Assembly (NCBI GenBank): GCA_028023455.1 | Contig: JAQFVV010006246.1 | Span: 1,725,501-1,789,500, forward strand | Direction of reading: 5' to 3' | Length of the DNA stretch: 64,000 bases | Origin: Epiperipatus broadwayi | Lineage: Eukaryota; Onychophora; Udeonychophora; Euonychophora; Peripatidae | Part shown: one piece after another, positions 24,438 to 36,542 of the stretch | How the letters are laid out: every line of letters starts with the position of its first letter | Numbering within the stretch: the first letter of the stretch is position 1 | The notes under the pieces: generated by a model | What the model was told of the DNA's origin: nothing | What the model saw: the letters and a program-made list of their open reading frames with translations, nothing else | The model's database searches: none | Translations under genes and position numbers: made by a program

Positions 24438-26121
24438 TGCAATGGAAACCTGGCGATCGAAAGCTTAAACTTCCCTTTTATTTATATATAATGGGGAATT
24501 CTTAAAATTCAAGATCGTCCACTTTCTGCTACAAGCAGAGAGAAAATACGGACATAAACGAGCCTATGTCCATACTTGACCGAACCTGTAACTATACAGG
24601 TAAACCCCCTGGTTATTTTTCCCAGTCAGCTGTCTCTCGACTGCTGTTAGATTTAACAGAGTTACAGCACTTGGATATTTATAAATTTTAATGGGATCAA
24701 AATACTGCACCACTAGCTTCACATGTTAATTCAGTACTCATAATGAGTATTAATTATTTTCCCAACCCCTAAGACTATATTACTTTTGGAATGGTGAAGA
24801 ACGAGACAAAACTGATTTAAATCAATAATAAATATATTTAATAGAATAAATTAACAATAAAAGAAATACTTTAAATCATTAACACTCAATAAAAAAGCAG
24901 ATTATTTGCTATAATGCTACGAGTAAAAATAAAATAAAAAGATCCTATAAATGATTGTACATTTATCAATCATCATTCCGGATATATATAAAAAGTTAAA
25001 GAATGTCTTTATCATTCAAAGTAAGAATTTGGCCATTGTCTCAATAAAGGTATGTGCACATGGAAATATAAAATGTAGTATACATATTTACCTATGTTTT
25101 TAAGTCTCTGAATTAATTTGAAGTCTTGCTGACCGCCATGTGGAATTTCTCCACTTCTTTAGCAGGGACGGTGACTCCTAAGTTAGATTTTGGTTGTGGA
25201 AATTCCTCCGCATTTAAGGCATCAAGGACCAGGCAAAACAAACTCTCCGGCAGGTGCTACATCGGCAGTTGTTACATCTAGATGAGAACCATTAGAGCAC
25301 AGTGAGTCTGGATCAGCAAGCGATCATGACAGCCCTTAGCCAGCCATTCTAGATGAAGCACTGACATTAGAAATCATATCTCATTAATTATGGCTGCTTA
25401 TTATTGGAGCAGTGTTTCCACCAACCTCTCGACAAGAAGTCTCCAACTCCAATCATTAACTGAATTTTTTTTAATTAAAAATTCCACAGTCCTTTGTCCT
25501 TTCGATTCTTTGTTTTCACTTTTATTCACACCTTTCTTTTCTTACTATGCCTTCGGCCATTTCTATAGATTTACTTTTATATAATTTCGTAGCACTATTG
25601 CATTTATCTATTTCTTTTTTTTAATTAAAACAGATTTTTATAAAATTGTTTTTTTTTTATTTTATTTTAACAAGCATTAATTATTGCTGTCTTTATCCCA
25701 CTTCAAACACACTCCATACACGCATTTCATTTTATTGTCAAATGTGTACTTTTATGACCCAGAGTCTTATCTTTCAGTCATGTTTTAAATTTCTATTTTA
25801 TTCTTATTTACACTTTTCAAACTTTACTTTTCTTATACATCATATTTCAATTTGTCTTTCATTTAGATTTCTTTATTACTATTAATTTTCTAATGTACAA
25901 TTTCAATATTTCTAATTTATTTTTCATTTCACAAAATCTTAACTTTTGAGGGTAAAAGATAAGAATCTTTTCGATTCCAATTCCCTCTCTTTTCTTAATT
26001 AAAACATTTCTTTGTTTATAATTTTTTTTAAACTCACTTTTTAGTATTCCAAACGCAATATTTAATATTCTTTAAATGTTAAATATCTATATGTGTGACT
26101 GCAGTATGTGCGATCATCACA
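24438..26121 (-). repeat. 5' LTR of the gypsy element
   Basis: 1684 bp with minus-strand ends TGTGATGATC...TTGCA, obeying the TG..CA rule. It aligns with 16226-17830 by scattered substitutions and small indels, indicating an old insertion. A minus-strand TATAAATA occurs near 24666-24680 ('tggatatttataaatttta' on the plus strand) in both LTRs, though close to the downstream end of the LTR. Confidence 0.93.
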
Positions 26122-26147
26122 ATATATATATATATATATATATATAT
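26122..26147. repeat. (AT)n microsatellite at the gypsy border
   Basis: Alternating AT directly abutting the LTR terminus. Confidence 0.9.
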
Positions 26148-27451
26148 GCTTAAAACAGATATAGCTTAAGAGTTTTATAATTTTTTAAATGTAAGAAAGG
26201 GTACAGTACAATTATATACTTAAATTAAAGTCTCACGTCTTCATTAACTCACAATTATATACTTAAATTAAAGTCTCACGTCTTCATTAACTCTAAGGGT
26301 GAACTAGTTAAATAGTGATTAATTATTAATTTATATAATATATATATATATATATATTTCTTATATATTAATGTTAGTTAAAAGGTGTAAAGTAATAATT
26401 ATTTTATAGAATTGATATTTTCTCAGTCCCAGAAAATTTTGAAGTCATATTATTTCATATACCTATGTTATAATTAAGTTTTTTTTTTTAAAGTTCAACG
26501 GTCGATTGACTGCATTTTCTCTTATATTGTGCTACTCAGTGATTTGTGAAGGGGGGGGTCTCGGTACATATTTATAGCTCCTGTCATTTTTTGATTCATA
26601 GGTTAACATCGCTCTGAGATTGCCATTGATGATAAAGTAGATCTTGACCCTTCTTCATATATTACTACTGGACACAAGCACATATTCTTTGTCCTGAGCT
26701 CAGATCACACTGCCGTGAATGAGTTCCATTTCTCTAACTCTTGTGTTAGACCTGGAGTGCTATCCAAACTTCAAGTTAGCCATATATAAAACCATAGGGC
26801 CTCTGAGACTTGCTTCTAAACTTACACAATTAAATCACAAAGGACCACAGTAATGTTTAAATTCCATTGTAGATAAAAAAACTTAACTTTGTAATATTCT
26901 CAAAATATTAATGAGTAAATCTGAGAAATGTCCACTAGGGGGATTTTTCTTTATTTTGTCATTTAAATGGAGGCTATATTTGAACATAGCCTTAATCTAT
27001 TTACTAGTTTTAAGCAATTGTCTATTTTTTGTAATTTCATTCTAGAGATGTTTTTTCTGTCTCTCTCCTTTAAAGTAAAGCACCCATTTGTTGGCTAAGT
27101 ATGGTATTGTTATGTAATTGCCATACTATTGTTTAATTATATTAATTGGATCTTACTAATGCATGCAAGAAAATAACTTACAATATTTTTTTTGTTAATC
27201 ATTTTTCAAATTGTCAAGTGAACAATAAACTTTAAACCTGATTTTTTCTTTGTTAAAATTTCCCTTTAGGATTTCATTTCTCTCTGACCACCAGGCATAC
27301 ATTAAGAAAAAATTCTAGTAAGGTTTGGGGAATGAGTCACTTAGTAGCAATCTGGAGGAGTAGGTGAGGTTTGAACCCCTTTTCCTGCATGTCTTGGTTA
27401 GGTTAAAATAGCTTTACTTTTCATACCATTACAGTTTTCTTTTGTATAATC
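26148..27451. other. Region before the third LTR element, possibly containing its LTR
   Basis: No gene seen. Contains a perfect 43-bp tandem duplication (26208-26293), another (AT)n tract (26338-26357) and a less A+T-rich block (26560-26830, 27270-27450). That block could be the decayed LTR that should precede the primer-like site at 27452, but no second LTR is present to prove it. A B-box-like 'ggtttgaacccc' at 27369 is noted without a matching A box. Confidence 0.4.
26208..26293 (+). repeat. Perfect 43-bp tandem duplication
   Basis: Two identical adjacent units (26208-26250 and 26251-26293) beginning 'acaattatatacttaaatta' and ending 'cttcattaactc'. Confidence 0.95.
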
Positions 27452-27469
27452 TGGCACCCAACATTGTTA
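27452..27469 (+). promoter_or_regulatory. Putative primer-binding site of a third LTR element
   Basis: TGGCACCCAACATTGTTA is close to the retroelement tRNA-Lys-type primer sequence TGGCGCCCAACGTGGGGC at its first 12 bases. It lies about 270 bases upstream of a gag remnant in the same orientation. Confidence 0.4.
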
Positions 27470-27734
27470 AGTCGAAAAAAAAATTTTCTACAGATTTTAA
27501 TATTCATTACAATATAGACTTAGAGATAATGGAGCACTAAGTACATATGATGGTTGTACATGCTAGAAGCAGGAAAAAATAAACTGGTCAGACAATCGCA
27601 CTTAAAGAAAACCAGCATGCTGAGTTCAGCAACAGTAAGGAGATGATTGGGAGAGAGAGCAATATTAGACCAAAGACACTTCAAAAAAATGCAAATATTT
27701 TTTCTTTTATTTTTTTTCAAAATATAAATAATAC

Positions 27735-28385
27735 CACAAGAAGAAATCTGTGATATACCATTAGATGACATAAATCAGCTGTTAGAGAGGGTGTTGCAAG
27801 ACCAAATCTCAAGAATTAAGGATAGAGACATGAACATATCAGAAGCTAGATGGATGGGACAGCTGTTTCAAATGATAAAAGATCTGGGAGTAAGAATGGA
27901 GAGAATGGAGAAAAAAAGAAACAACAGAAAGTAGAAAGAACAGACACACAAGATAAAAAACTGATCTCTGAAACAAGAAATGAGAAATTTCAAGAGGCTA
28001 ATGTGGAAACAAACAGTAAAAGGAATCTAACAGACTCACACAAAATAGACGGCCCTCTTGTCACAAAGTTTATACAAATAAAGACTTTTAGAGGAGACAT
28101 TGGATAGAACCCCAATGACCACAAAAAGAGCTTGCAAGAATTATTCTTATTTCATGTGGCAAGAGAAGTGGAGACAATAGCTCTGGTTACAAATCACTTG
28201 CAAGGGTCTGCATGGCACTGGTGGGATTGTATTGAGGTTCAACCAACAACTTTTAATGACTACCACTTGCATTGTGTAAGACATTCTGGAGTGAAGAGAG
28301 GCAGGATGGGATTCTACATTGAGTATATTAAGATAAATGCTGTCCATCAAGAGGAGAGACTCATACACAATTTTTTGAAAATTCC
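27735..28385 (+). pseudogene. Gag remnant of a third LTR retrotransposon
   Basis: Plus-strand reading starts with a charged helical part (DDINQLLERVLQDQISRIKD, then MIKDLGVRMERMEK). It shifts frame near 27900 and reaches the gag core: FIQIKTFRGDIG, a stop, LFLFHVAREVETIALVTNHL, then QGSAWHWWDCIEVQPTTFND. The WW and PTTF residues align with LQGKSQVWWNSL...PTTFAG of the gypsy Gag at 22.3 kb, so the family is the same but the copy is different and opposite in strand. No pol follows. Non-functional. Confidence 0.75.
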
Positions 28386-28428
28386 ACTTTCAGTTTTGCA
28401 CTCTCCAAATATTAATTATTTTATTTGA

Positions 28429-30054
28429 GCCATATTAAACTTAAATAATTTAGCAACTTTACTGATTTTATATTATTTTAATCAACAACTAAATTAAAGT
28501 ATGTAGGAGAAGGGTATATTTTCATTAAACAAACTTTTATAATAATTATTATCTAAAAATTTAAACCTGATTATCACATGAGAAATAAATGTTTTGCATT
28601 CCTGGAAAGATTTGGTTTCAGTTATTGAATTAGAAATGGTTTTAATAAATAAAGATGAATAGATTTAATTATCATATTAAATTAAAATGTAAATAAATTC
28701 ATTTTATTGTTTTACTAAATTACTTTCCATAAACTACCCCCATCATTGGAACACTTGTCAAATGCTATTGAACCAGTCACATAACTATAGAATGTCAGGC
28801 AAATAAATTTAACAATTATGAAAAATTTATAAAATTAGAACATACCAACTCACATCCTAATAAATCCTTCTAGCTTTTAAGTGTTTTTTAAATAAATCAG
28901 GCAACTTATATATTTTAGGAAAATGCTGAAATGAAGATACTGTATGTATTTTTTTTTTAATGAAATAATAAATTTATCACAGTGACCTAATTTGATTGCA
29001 ATTTCATAAGGTGTTCTGGTTCTAGATTTGGAAGCTGTAAAATTTTCATAAAATCACAATTATGGTCAGATCTTTATTAAACTCATTCATTTTTATAATG
29101 GACTGATAAAAGAATTATGGAATGACATTGATAGAAAATTTCACTTTGAAATCTAATATTGCATTGCGTCAATGTAAATAATTTATAGAAGATTCTCTTT
29201 CTTACTCAATAGAAGTTATAACAAATAAAATTAGAACAAGATAAAAAAAATGATTTAATACTATCAAATTAATTAAATGATTCTGAATTATGTAAGGATT
29301 TGAAGTGATTGCAAAAAATTTAAAGTATGAGTTTCTTAAGAATTATTCTTATTATGCTTGCTTTAACTACAACAACACCAAAATGAATATTTTAAAAGAG
29401 AACATTCATATATAAATCTATACTAATTAAAATTAATTATAATTTTTCTGATTACTTGTAATGTTTATTGCTTTAAATTATTTTCATATATGCTATTCAG
29501 TGAATTGTAAAGCTATTTCATTTTTTTAATGATGTCGACTTTATTTTAATAGCATATCTATACAATTAATCATTAGTTGCCATTTTTTCTATTCAATGAA
29601 AGAAAATTATGATGATAAAATTATACCCACTTGCTAATCTAATTTCTGTGAAACTGTGCATTACACTAATACTATATGATCACAAAATGACTTTTTTTCT
29701 GTTCTAGTTTCAAAATCTACAAATTTCAAATTTGAATAAATTTTAATATTCAATATTCACAATCAAACAATTCAATCAATCTCATTTTCTTCTGGAATGA
29801 CTTATGATTCATTATTGGAAATCAGTTGTACTTTATCATGTTATATTCCATATCCTTATGCAAAATAATATTAAAGGTTTTTCAATAATTATACTTTACA
29901 TTATTGTTAATATACTTATGAATAAAAAAATATGACTTTTTGATAGATATCAACAACACATTGTGCTATAAAGAATAAAACATTTTATCAGATCATCCAG
30001 TGATTTAATAAGAATCATTATTAACCATTCTAAACAATGCATGGTACTTTGGTA
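28429..30054. other. A+T-rich DNA without supported genes
   Basis: No frame with domains, no repeats I could pair. Confidence 0.6.
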
Positions 30055-30289
30055 TTAGAGCTGCAACATAGAGCATGTATTAGACCTACTGTGTCTGTTC
30101 ACATTTGCATCAATCCACAGATAACTTTATGATTTTGGGATCTGACCATGACTATTTTGCAAAAAAAATATGTACACATATATTGTACATGATATTTTGG
30201 CAAGATTTACAAAGTTATCAGGGATGGGGGGTGGTACAAATGTAAAAAGGTCACAGTAGGTCTAATACATGCTCGTGTTGCAGGACTAA
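30055..30289. mobile_element. Short inverted-repeat element (MITE-like)
   Basis: About 38-base terminal inverted repeats: left 'ttagagctgcaacatagagc' followed by 'atgtattagacctactgtg' (30055-30093), right its reverse complement (30252-30289) with about four differences. The 160-base centre has no coding capacity. No target duplication is evident on either side. It lies upstream of the first CUB exon. Confidence 0.8.
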
Positions 30290-30296
30290 AAATAAC

Positions 30297-30795
30297 TAAA
30301 AGTAAAAACAATGTGATTTGCAATCTTAATGAAATGATGGCATTACACAAAAAAATTGTTAGTTTAAATATGTACTAAACAAACAGTAAATAATTTTGGT
30401 TTTTAAATAACAAGACATTCAAATATGTATGACTTGGACACTAGTAACTTTTAAAAATGACATTCGAAATAAAAATAAAAAAAATGATTTGTGATCTTAA
30501 TGAAATGACAGCTTTACACAAAAAAATGTTAGTTTAAATATGGATTAAATAAACAGTAAATAATTTGGGTTTTTAAATAATAGTTATAAAAACACATTAA
30601 CTATACATACAACTTTCACACTAATAATTTTTAAGAATGGCATTCCCAATCAAAAAAAAAAGTGATTTGCAAACATAATGAAATGATGCCATTATGCAAA
30701 AAAAAATTGTTACTTTACAAACAGTAAATTATTTTGATTTTTAAATAATATTTATAAAAACACATTAAGTATACTTATACAATACTTACCATATA
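30297..30795 (+). repeat. Three-copy tandem repeat, about 175-bp unit
   Basis: Three diverged units each contain 'aatgatttg', 'cttaatgaaatga', 'acacaaaaaaatt', 'aaacagtaaat.attttgg' and 'tttttaaataa'. The third is shortened. The array ends about 115 bases before the CUB exon acceptor at 30911. Confidence 0.75.
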
Positions 30796-30910
30796 ATATT
30801 TAACAGGAATTGACACCTTGAAACAAAACATTTCACATGTTATATTACCAGATTTAGATCCCCCCCCCCTAATAAAATTCTTAATGATTATATTATTTTC
30901 TCATTTTTAG

Positions 30911-31092
30911 GTATTGTAATCAGAATTATGTGCAGATCCATGATGGCAGTACAATAAGTTCTCCTCTTCTTGGAAAATATTGTAGTCCCTCAGGTCCAGC
31001 TAGTATACATTCTTCTTCCAATGCTATGTATATATATTTCTATTCTGGTCCTCAATTTACTTCTACAGGATTTAAAGCTCAATATCAGCTTG
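30911..31092 (+). CDS. CUB-domain gene, exon A (second half of a CUB domain)
   Basis: A 182-bp exon between acceptor 'tcatttttag' and donor CTTG|gtatga. It begins in phase 2 (one base completes a split codon), carries 60 full codons and ends in phase 1. The protein contains YCNQNYVQIHDG, LLGKYCSPSGP and MYIYFYSGPQFTSTGFKAQY, the classic second half of a CUB domain: Y-V-x-I-x-D-G, L-x-G-x-Y-C and a final G-F. CUB domains are about 110-residue extracellular beta-sandwiches used for protein binding, often with calcium. The first half of this domain must lie on an upstream exon; I could not find one in the window. The final G joins TA of the next exon to give Val. Confidence 0.88.
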
Positions 31093-31893
31093 GTATGAAC
31101 AAAAATATGTTTATTTTCTAATTAAATTAATTACATTCACAAACATATTCAAACTCTTCTGTCTATTAATTTAACACTAAAATTAAACTATTTTAATCAA
31201 TTTAATATAGTTAACTATAGTTTTGTTATTTTCTATAAAAGTAACTGAATATAATGATCACATAATAATGCATAACAACACAATATCCCATGTGGGTTTG
31301 TGCTTTCATATTGCAGATCAAATTCTAATTCAAGAAAGAATAGTTGGAAAAGTTATCATTAATAATCTGGTTATCAAAATCCAAATTAATAACTTGGCAA
31401 ATACATATTGTAACAATATGCAAAATGGTCTGTAAGTGGCAAGTTTATGCCACAAAATTGGATTGCCAGTTTTATGTCAAATATGAGCAGTTTGAATCAT
31501 AAATTTTTAAAAAAATTTTTGATTAAAATACAAATTATTTAATAAATGATATTCCTAACAATTATAAATGAAATTTTATAAGGACCTTTTAACAAATATG
31601 AGATAATTCAGCTTTTAGGTAGTCTAATTTTATATAAATCAATAGTGAATTCTATATTATCACATTCAGTAAGTTAAAGTACAACTTGATAGATTTTATG
31701 ATTTTTCCATAATATTTTTATAATATTGCAACAAAAGGGTATCCAGATCTCACTTCCATGTAATGACCTGAATAAAGTAATAGTTTTATTTACAGATAAT
31801 TTAGTTACTGGAGTTATTTCATTGAGATAAAATATCCAAGTCTATCTTTTTAAATGTAAATCTACCAAAATATTTAAATCCATGTACTATCAC
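31093..31893 (+). other. Intron sequence, no feature seen
   Basis: A+T-rich; the short frames carry no domains. Confidence 0.6.
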
Positions 31894-34099
31894 TGTAACG
31901 GTCAAAACATGTCTATCTCACTAACACACTGCAGAATTTAAACCCCGGACATAGAACTCAACACTAGAAGGGTTACCTTCCAGAAATCTCAAGTTCAAAT
32001 CCAAAGTCCAAACTCCACAACGCCCTCTATGGGATAACACATTTGATGCTACTAATAGTCTAATTTCATGCCGATGCCAGTGATCAGGGAGAAAACAAAA
32101 GACTCTAAATCTAAAATAGCCCTAGGTAAACTTAACAATGATTTATAGATGTGCCTGAGATAAATCCATTATGGTATGTTACTTAAATTGCACCCGAATA
32201 AAAGGACAAAAGAAATAAATTTACAAATAATATTTTAATAATTAGATATAGAAAACAGTTTAGCTATATAAATTGGATAGCTATATACGAAAACAACAAG
32301 ATGGCTGATATCTCGTACTTGGGTTCGTTTAGATAACGTGTCTAAAATACAGTGACAGGGTAGGCATATGCAAGTCATGTAAAGTCTTTAACAGAATTTG
32401 AATATTCTAAAACTATATATAATTGGAATCTTAAATGGAGATCGAGAGTCACTCGTGAAGTGATTAACAAAATTATAAGATCGAGCTATGCTGAACAGAT
32501 TCAAAATTCATTTAATAATAGAATTCTTTTAAATAATTACTAAGGGAAATGTACGGTGGTGCCAGCGATATAATGCTGAGGAGGGGGTGCAGTTTCTGAT
32601 TATGCAACTTTATAAATTATGAAGAAAATGTTTTGGCTTTGGATAGGCATTTTGCCTTTTATTTGGGGCATCTCTAGCCCACTCACAGCTCAAGCCTGGC
32701 CCGCATCCAGGAGCTGCGTAACTGTGGGGACATGCGCGAAATAATTCCCATGTGCCATAATAGCACTGTACCGGGAACTGTGGAGGAAAATAAGGGGAAC
32801 GGATTTAACCATTGACGACCTTTGCAAATGGTAAAGTTCCAGCACCCAAGCATATTCACTAGCAACTCAGTTAAATTTTAAAATACACTTAGTAAAACAA
32901 AGGGCAAGTTATTAGAGAACAGAAATAGCTTGCTCTCAAATTTCATATTTTAATGGCCAGCAGACTCTCAACAAAACTTAGAGAAATAAATACTTATTCT
33001 AACAAAGTTTATGATATGTAAGAACTACTTTTAAACATATATATAAAAGATGGGAGGGGGATACATGTCTGCATTTAATAAACTAAGATGGCAACCATGC
33101 ATTATTTAACTTTCCTACGTAACTTGCATTTGCCTAAAGAAATTAATTAGATATTTCATGACAATACATTTAAATTCTAAATAAGACATTTACAAATATA
33201 TATAGAAAATCAACCCAATCACAAGTTCAGCATGCATTAGGGAAAAACACTTGAATAAATACATATTAAGGAATATACAAAATTTATTAGCTATATAGCA
33301 TGAAGGTTTCCGAGATCTCAGGTTGATTTTAATTACCTCATTCTTTCAGATCTGTCCGTGGGCATTTCCAAATTTGTAACAAAGTTCTTAAGCAAATTTT
33401 GATTCTCCTGGGTTTGTTGTTCTGCAGCAGCAGTTAGTAGATTTCAGGAGCAGCATTTCTTTGGGCTGGTTCAGTTGGGCTTGATGATACAGTGACAGGA
33501 CATCGGATGGTGAATGATGGATGGCCAAGGCACTGGCTCCTGAAGGAAAACAGCCTACTGCCCCTTTACCCTGTCATTCTAAGGTTAAATGATTTTAAAA
33601 CTTGTTTTTAAACTAACGACAAGCCGGTCAGTCCGATAACGCAAATAAAAAAAAATATTCGAAAATCAATTTCAAAATTTACAGAAAATATAACTTCTGC
33701 TGTCACAATATCAGGTAGATTAATTAATAACTCTATAATAATCTTATAATAATCAGTCAGCCCTATTTATATGCTCTCTCTGGTTATAATCTAACCCTGT
33801 GGTGGTAAAATCCATTCCTTAATTTATTAATAAATTGGAAAACACGGACTGCATTTTTTTAATTAAATCTGCTCGTACACTGTTTTTAATCTTATCAAAT
33901 CTACTAGTAAAACCGGCACCAATATAGTTAAAATTAGCCACTATTGTTCTTTCCCTACCCTCGATGATTTAAAATGACATGATTTTGAAAAACTAAATAA
34001 CATTTTATATTTATAAAACTCTCTTTTGAATTTAATTTTCAGAATATATTTATCAGTGATATTATTTTATTAAATGCAAATAATTATAATGAAATAACA
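31894..34099 (-). mobile_element. Probable solo LTR
   Basis: Starts TGTAACGGTCAAAACATGT, sharing CGGTCAAAACATGT with both LTRs of the gag-only element (8711, 14778), and contains a minus-strand TATA-like ATATAAATAGGG at 33764. It is markedly less A+T-rich than the flanks (e.g. 32680-32800, 33340-33560). A 4-base direct repeat TCAC flanks the proposed ends (before 31894 and at 34100-34103), with terminal TG..CA. The remainder shares only patches with the 8.7 kb LTR, so it is a related, not identical family. Ends are tentative. It sits inside a CUB-gene intron, antisense. Confidence 0.5.
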
Positions 34100-34103
34100 T
34101 CAC

Positions 34104-36108
34104 AAAATAAACAGATTCAAAAACAACAAATTTTAAATAAATTATTTTTATAAATTTTAAATATTATCGCAGTATGTGTGTAGATGATAATATGTGACCT
34201 ACTTTACTGTACAAACATATATACGTAATATATACTCGATGGTTTGAAAATAAAACTGTTTAAGACAATTTTAATTATTATAAAATCTCAGGCACCCCAT
34301 TAGACATATAAATTTAGGCGGGATTTTGGTAAATATACCCAGTACACACACAATACGATACAATTAGGGCTTTAAATAAGGCATGATGGTAGGAAACAGG
34401 AAGGCAAGGTGAAACTAAGATTGGTAAGGCATATCTTACTGTTTCAATCATGAAAATTGAAAACAATATTGGAGTAGATATACCTACTTGTTTAATACCA
34501 GTTTTCATTTCAAATGCTTAAGAATTTTTATTTATGTTAATATTTTCTCTCAGTCTATTATGTGGAAATTGTCTAATATGAATAAATTTTGATAGCAAAC
34601 TAATTTCAAACAGTACAATAGATCTGTTTTATCAATTGAGTCAAAGTAATTTAAAAGTCACTCATTTGTTTCTGATGCTTTTCTTGCATTTGCCTCCTAA
34701 CAGAAAACATGTCTATATTGCTTCTTGACTCTCCAAAACAATATTGGGTCTCTGGAAATTATTCATCTATGACTGAAAGCAACCTGATCAACAAAATCCA
34801 TAAAGGTATTTTTGCAGTAGTGGATAATAATAATATTCTTTAATGATTATTGCAATCTTGTCTATTCCCTTTATTTTTAAAAAATGGAACAATAGAAGAT
34901 AGCTTAAGATCTCATGGCCCAATTTCATGAGTCTATATCTTCCTAAAAAAATTAAATATTTTTGAAAGTAACACCATACTTTGAAACCTCCAGATATATT
35001 AGCAGAACCTGTAGAACTTTTAACTTCACTAAGCTTCACCTTGTGCTTTAACTATAAATGAATTGATAGAATGAGGGTGTATCATTAAAAGATGTCATCT
35101 CAATTCTTATATCATTATTTAAAAGATGATCAATATACTCATTTCACATGTTCAAATATCAATCTCATGATGTAAAAGAATGCCATTGGTGAATTTAATA
35201 AGGCTGTGATACTGTTTTTCAGATATATGTGCTGCTTTAATTACATCAAAAAATGATTTAGCATTGACCATGATTATTTGCAGTTTTAATTTATTATTGT
35301 AAACCTTCTTATCAATCATTGAGTTTTAGTCTTTAGATCTCCATAATGAAATTCCACATTTAATTTATTATATTGATAAAACAAAATATGCTGGATGCGT
35401 TTTTTTAATCATATACCTAATAATATTATCAGAAAATCGATCATGATATTTTTGTGTTTTTGTGAACCCAAGAATACATTTACTTGCATCCATTATATCC
35501 TTTTATGAAAGCTCCATGGATTGATAATATGCCAGTTCTTAAGGTCCAAGTAAGTGATTTTAGAGTTTAATAGCTGTTGAAATTTTCTTATGTAAAATAG
35601 ATATTTCTAAAGAATAAATTTCAATTTTTTTAATATAATTGGAATAAAATCTATTTTTTAATATAACCATTATTTTAATTTTAGAATGTACTAATCTATG
35701 ATCTGTGCTTATAAGTGCTAATATAATATAAACTTTTCTTGTTTTCTGACACCTAACTATAATATAATCTATTAAATGCCATTGTATTGGGCATGGATAG
35801 ATCCAGTGTCTTTATAATAAAATTTCTTTCTAAACAGTGTTATGATAATCAATTCATGTGTTCTGTAAAACTTCAATAGCAAAACCTACTATTTATATAA
35901 CATGCATTAAAGTCTTCAAGTAAAATAATTTAATCTTTTAATGGCATTACTCTAATTGTGCTCACCAGCAAGGAGTAAAAGCAATTTTTCTCTTAATTTG
36001 AGCACTAGTACCATTGTCTATAATAAGTTTTAACTTTATTAGCATTTTATTGATACAATAAAGAATTCCAAGAATAGAAAATACTAAATTAGATTTTAAT
36101 ATATAATG
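34104..36108 (+). other. Intron sequence, no feature seen
   Basis: A+T-rich DNA with short frames only. No transposon ends or domains were recognised. Confidence 0.55.
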
Positions 36109-36542
36109 AGTTTGAACTCAGACTTTTACATGACCCTCAACTATTCACATTATCTCGTACTGCTGACACACTTAATCACACACATGTCAAAAAGATAAAT
36201 AATCACCATTATACACATTCCATGCTAAACCAGCACTTGTCAGTTGGTCGAGATTATCATCACACATATATACAATCAATGCTCAGCTTATATTAAGATA
36301 GCCAATCTTCATACTTTAATGGATAGGCTTCAATTCACTCCACCCACAACTCTTCAGCTGTCAATTTCATGGAGTGGATTGAAGCCTGCCCATTAAAGTA
36401 TGAAGATTGGCTATCTTAATATAAGTTGAGCATTGATTGTATATATGGGTGAAGATGATAATCTTGACCAACTGATGTGCTGATTCAGCACAAAATATTA
36501 TATTGGTGATTATTTGTCAAGATTTAGAAGTTTGATTCAAAT
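36109..36542. mobile_element. Foldback element, small copy
   Basis: Nearly the entire length is one inverted repeat: left arm 36109-36343, right arm 36371-36542, with a loop of under 30 bases. Arms share for example 'aagatagccaatcttcatac' against its complement and the outer block 'gataaataatcacc'. The right arm lacks about 50 bases near its end. The sequence is non-coding and would form a long hairpin when transcribed in the intron. It belongs to the same family as 59590-60300. Confidence 0.88.

Larger units (their letters stand above)
16226..26121 (-). mobile_element. Ty3/gypsy LTR retrotransposon, nearly full length but decayed
   Basis: On the minus strand the order is 5' LTR (24438-26121), primer-binding site (24417-24434), leader, gag, protease, RT, RNase H, integrase, polypurine tract (17831-17850) and 3' LTR (16226-17830). 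This gag-PR-RT-RH-IN order defines Ty3/gypsy. No envelope gene is evident in the roughly 0.85 kb between integrase and the polypurine tract. Every coding part is interrupted. The right border falls at an (AT)n tract and the left border is a truncation, so no target duplication can be read. Confidence 0.93.

Noticed and set aside
27360-27385. B-box-like 'ggtttgaacccc' suggesting a tRNA gene or tRNA-derived SINE
   Set aside because: No A box or cloverleaf could be drawn at the right distance.
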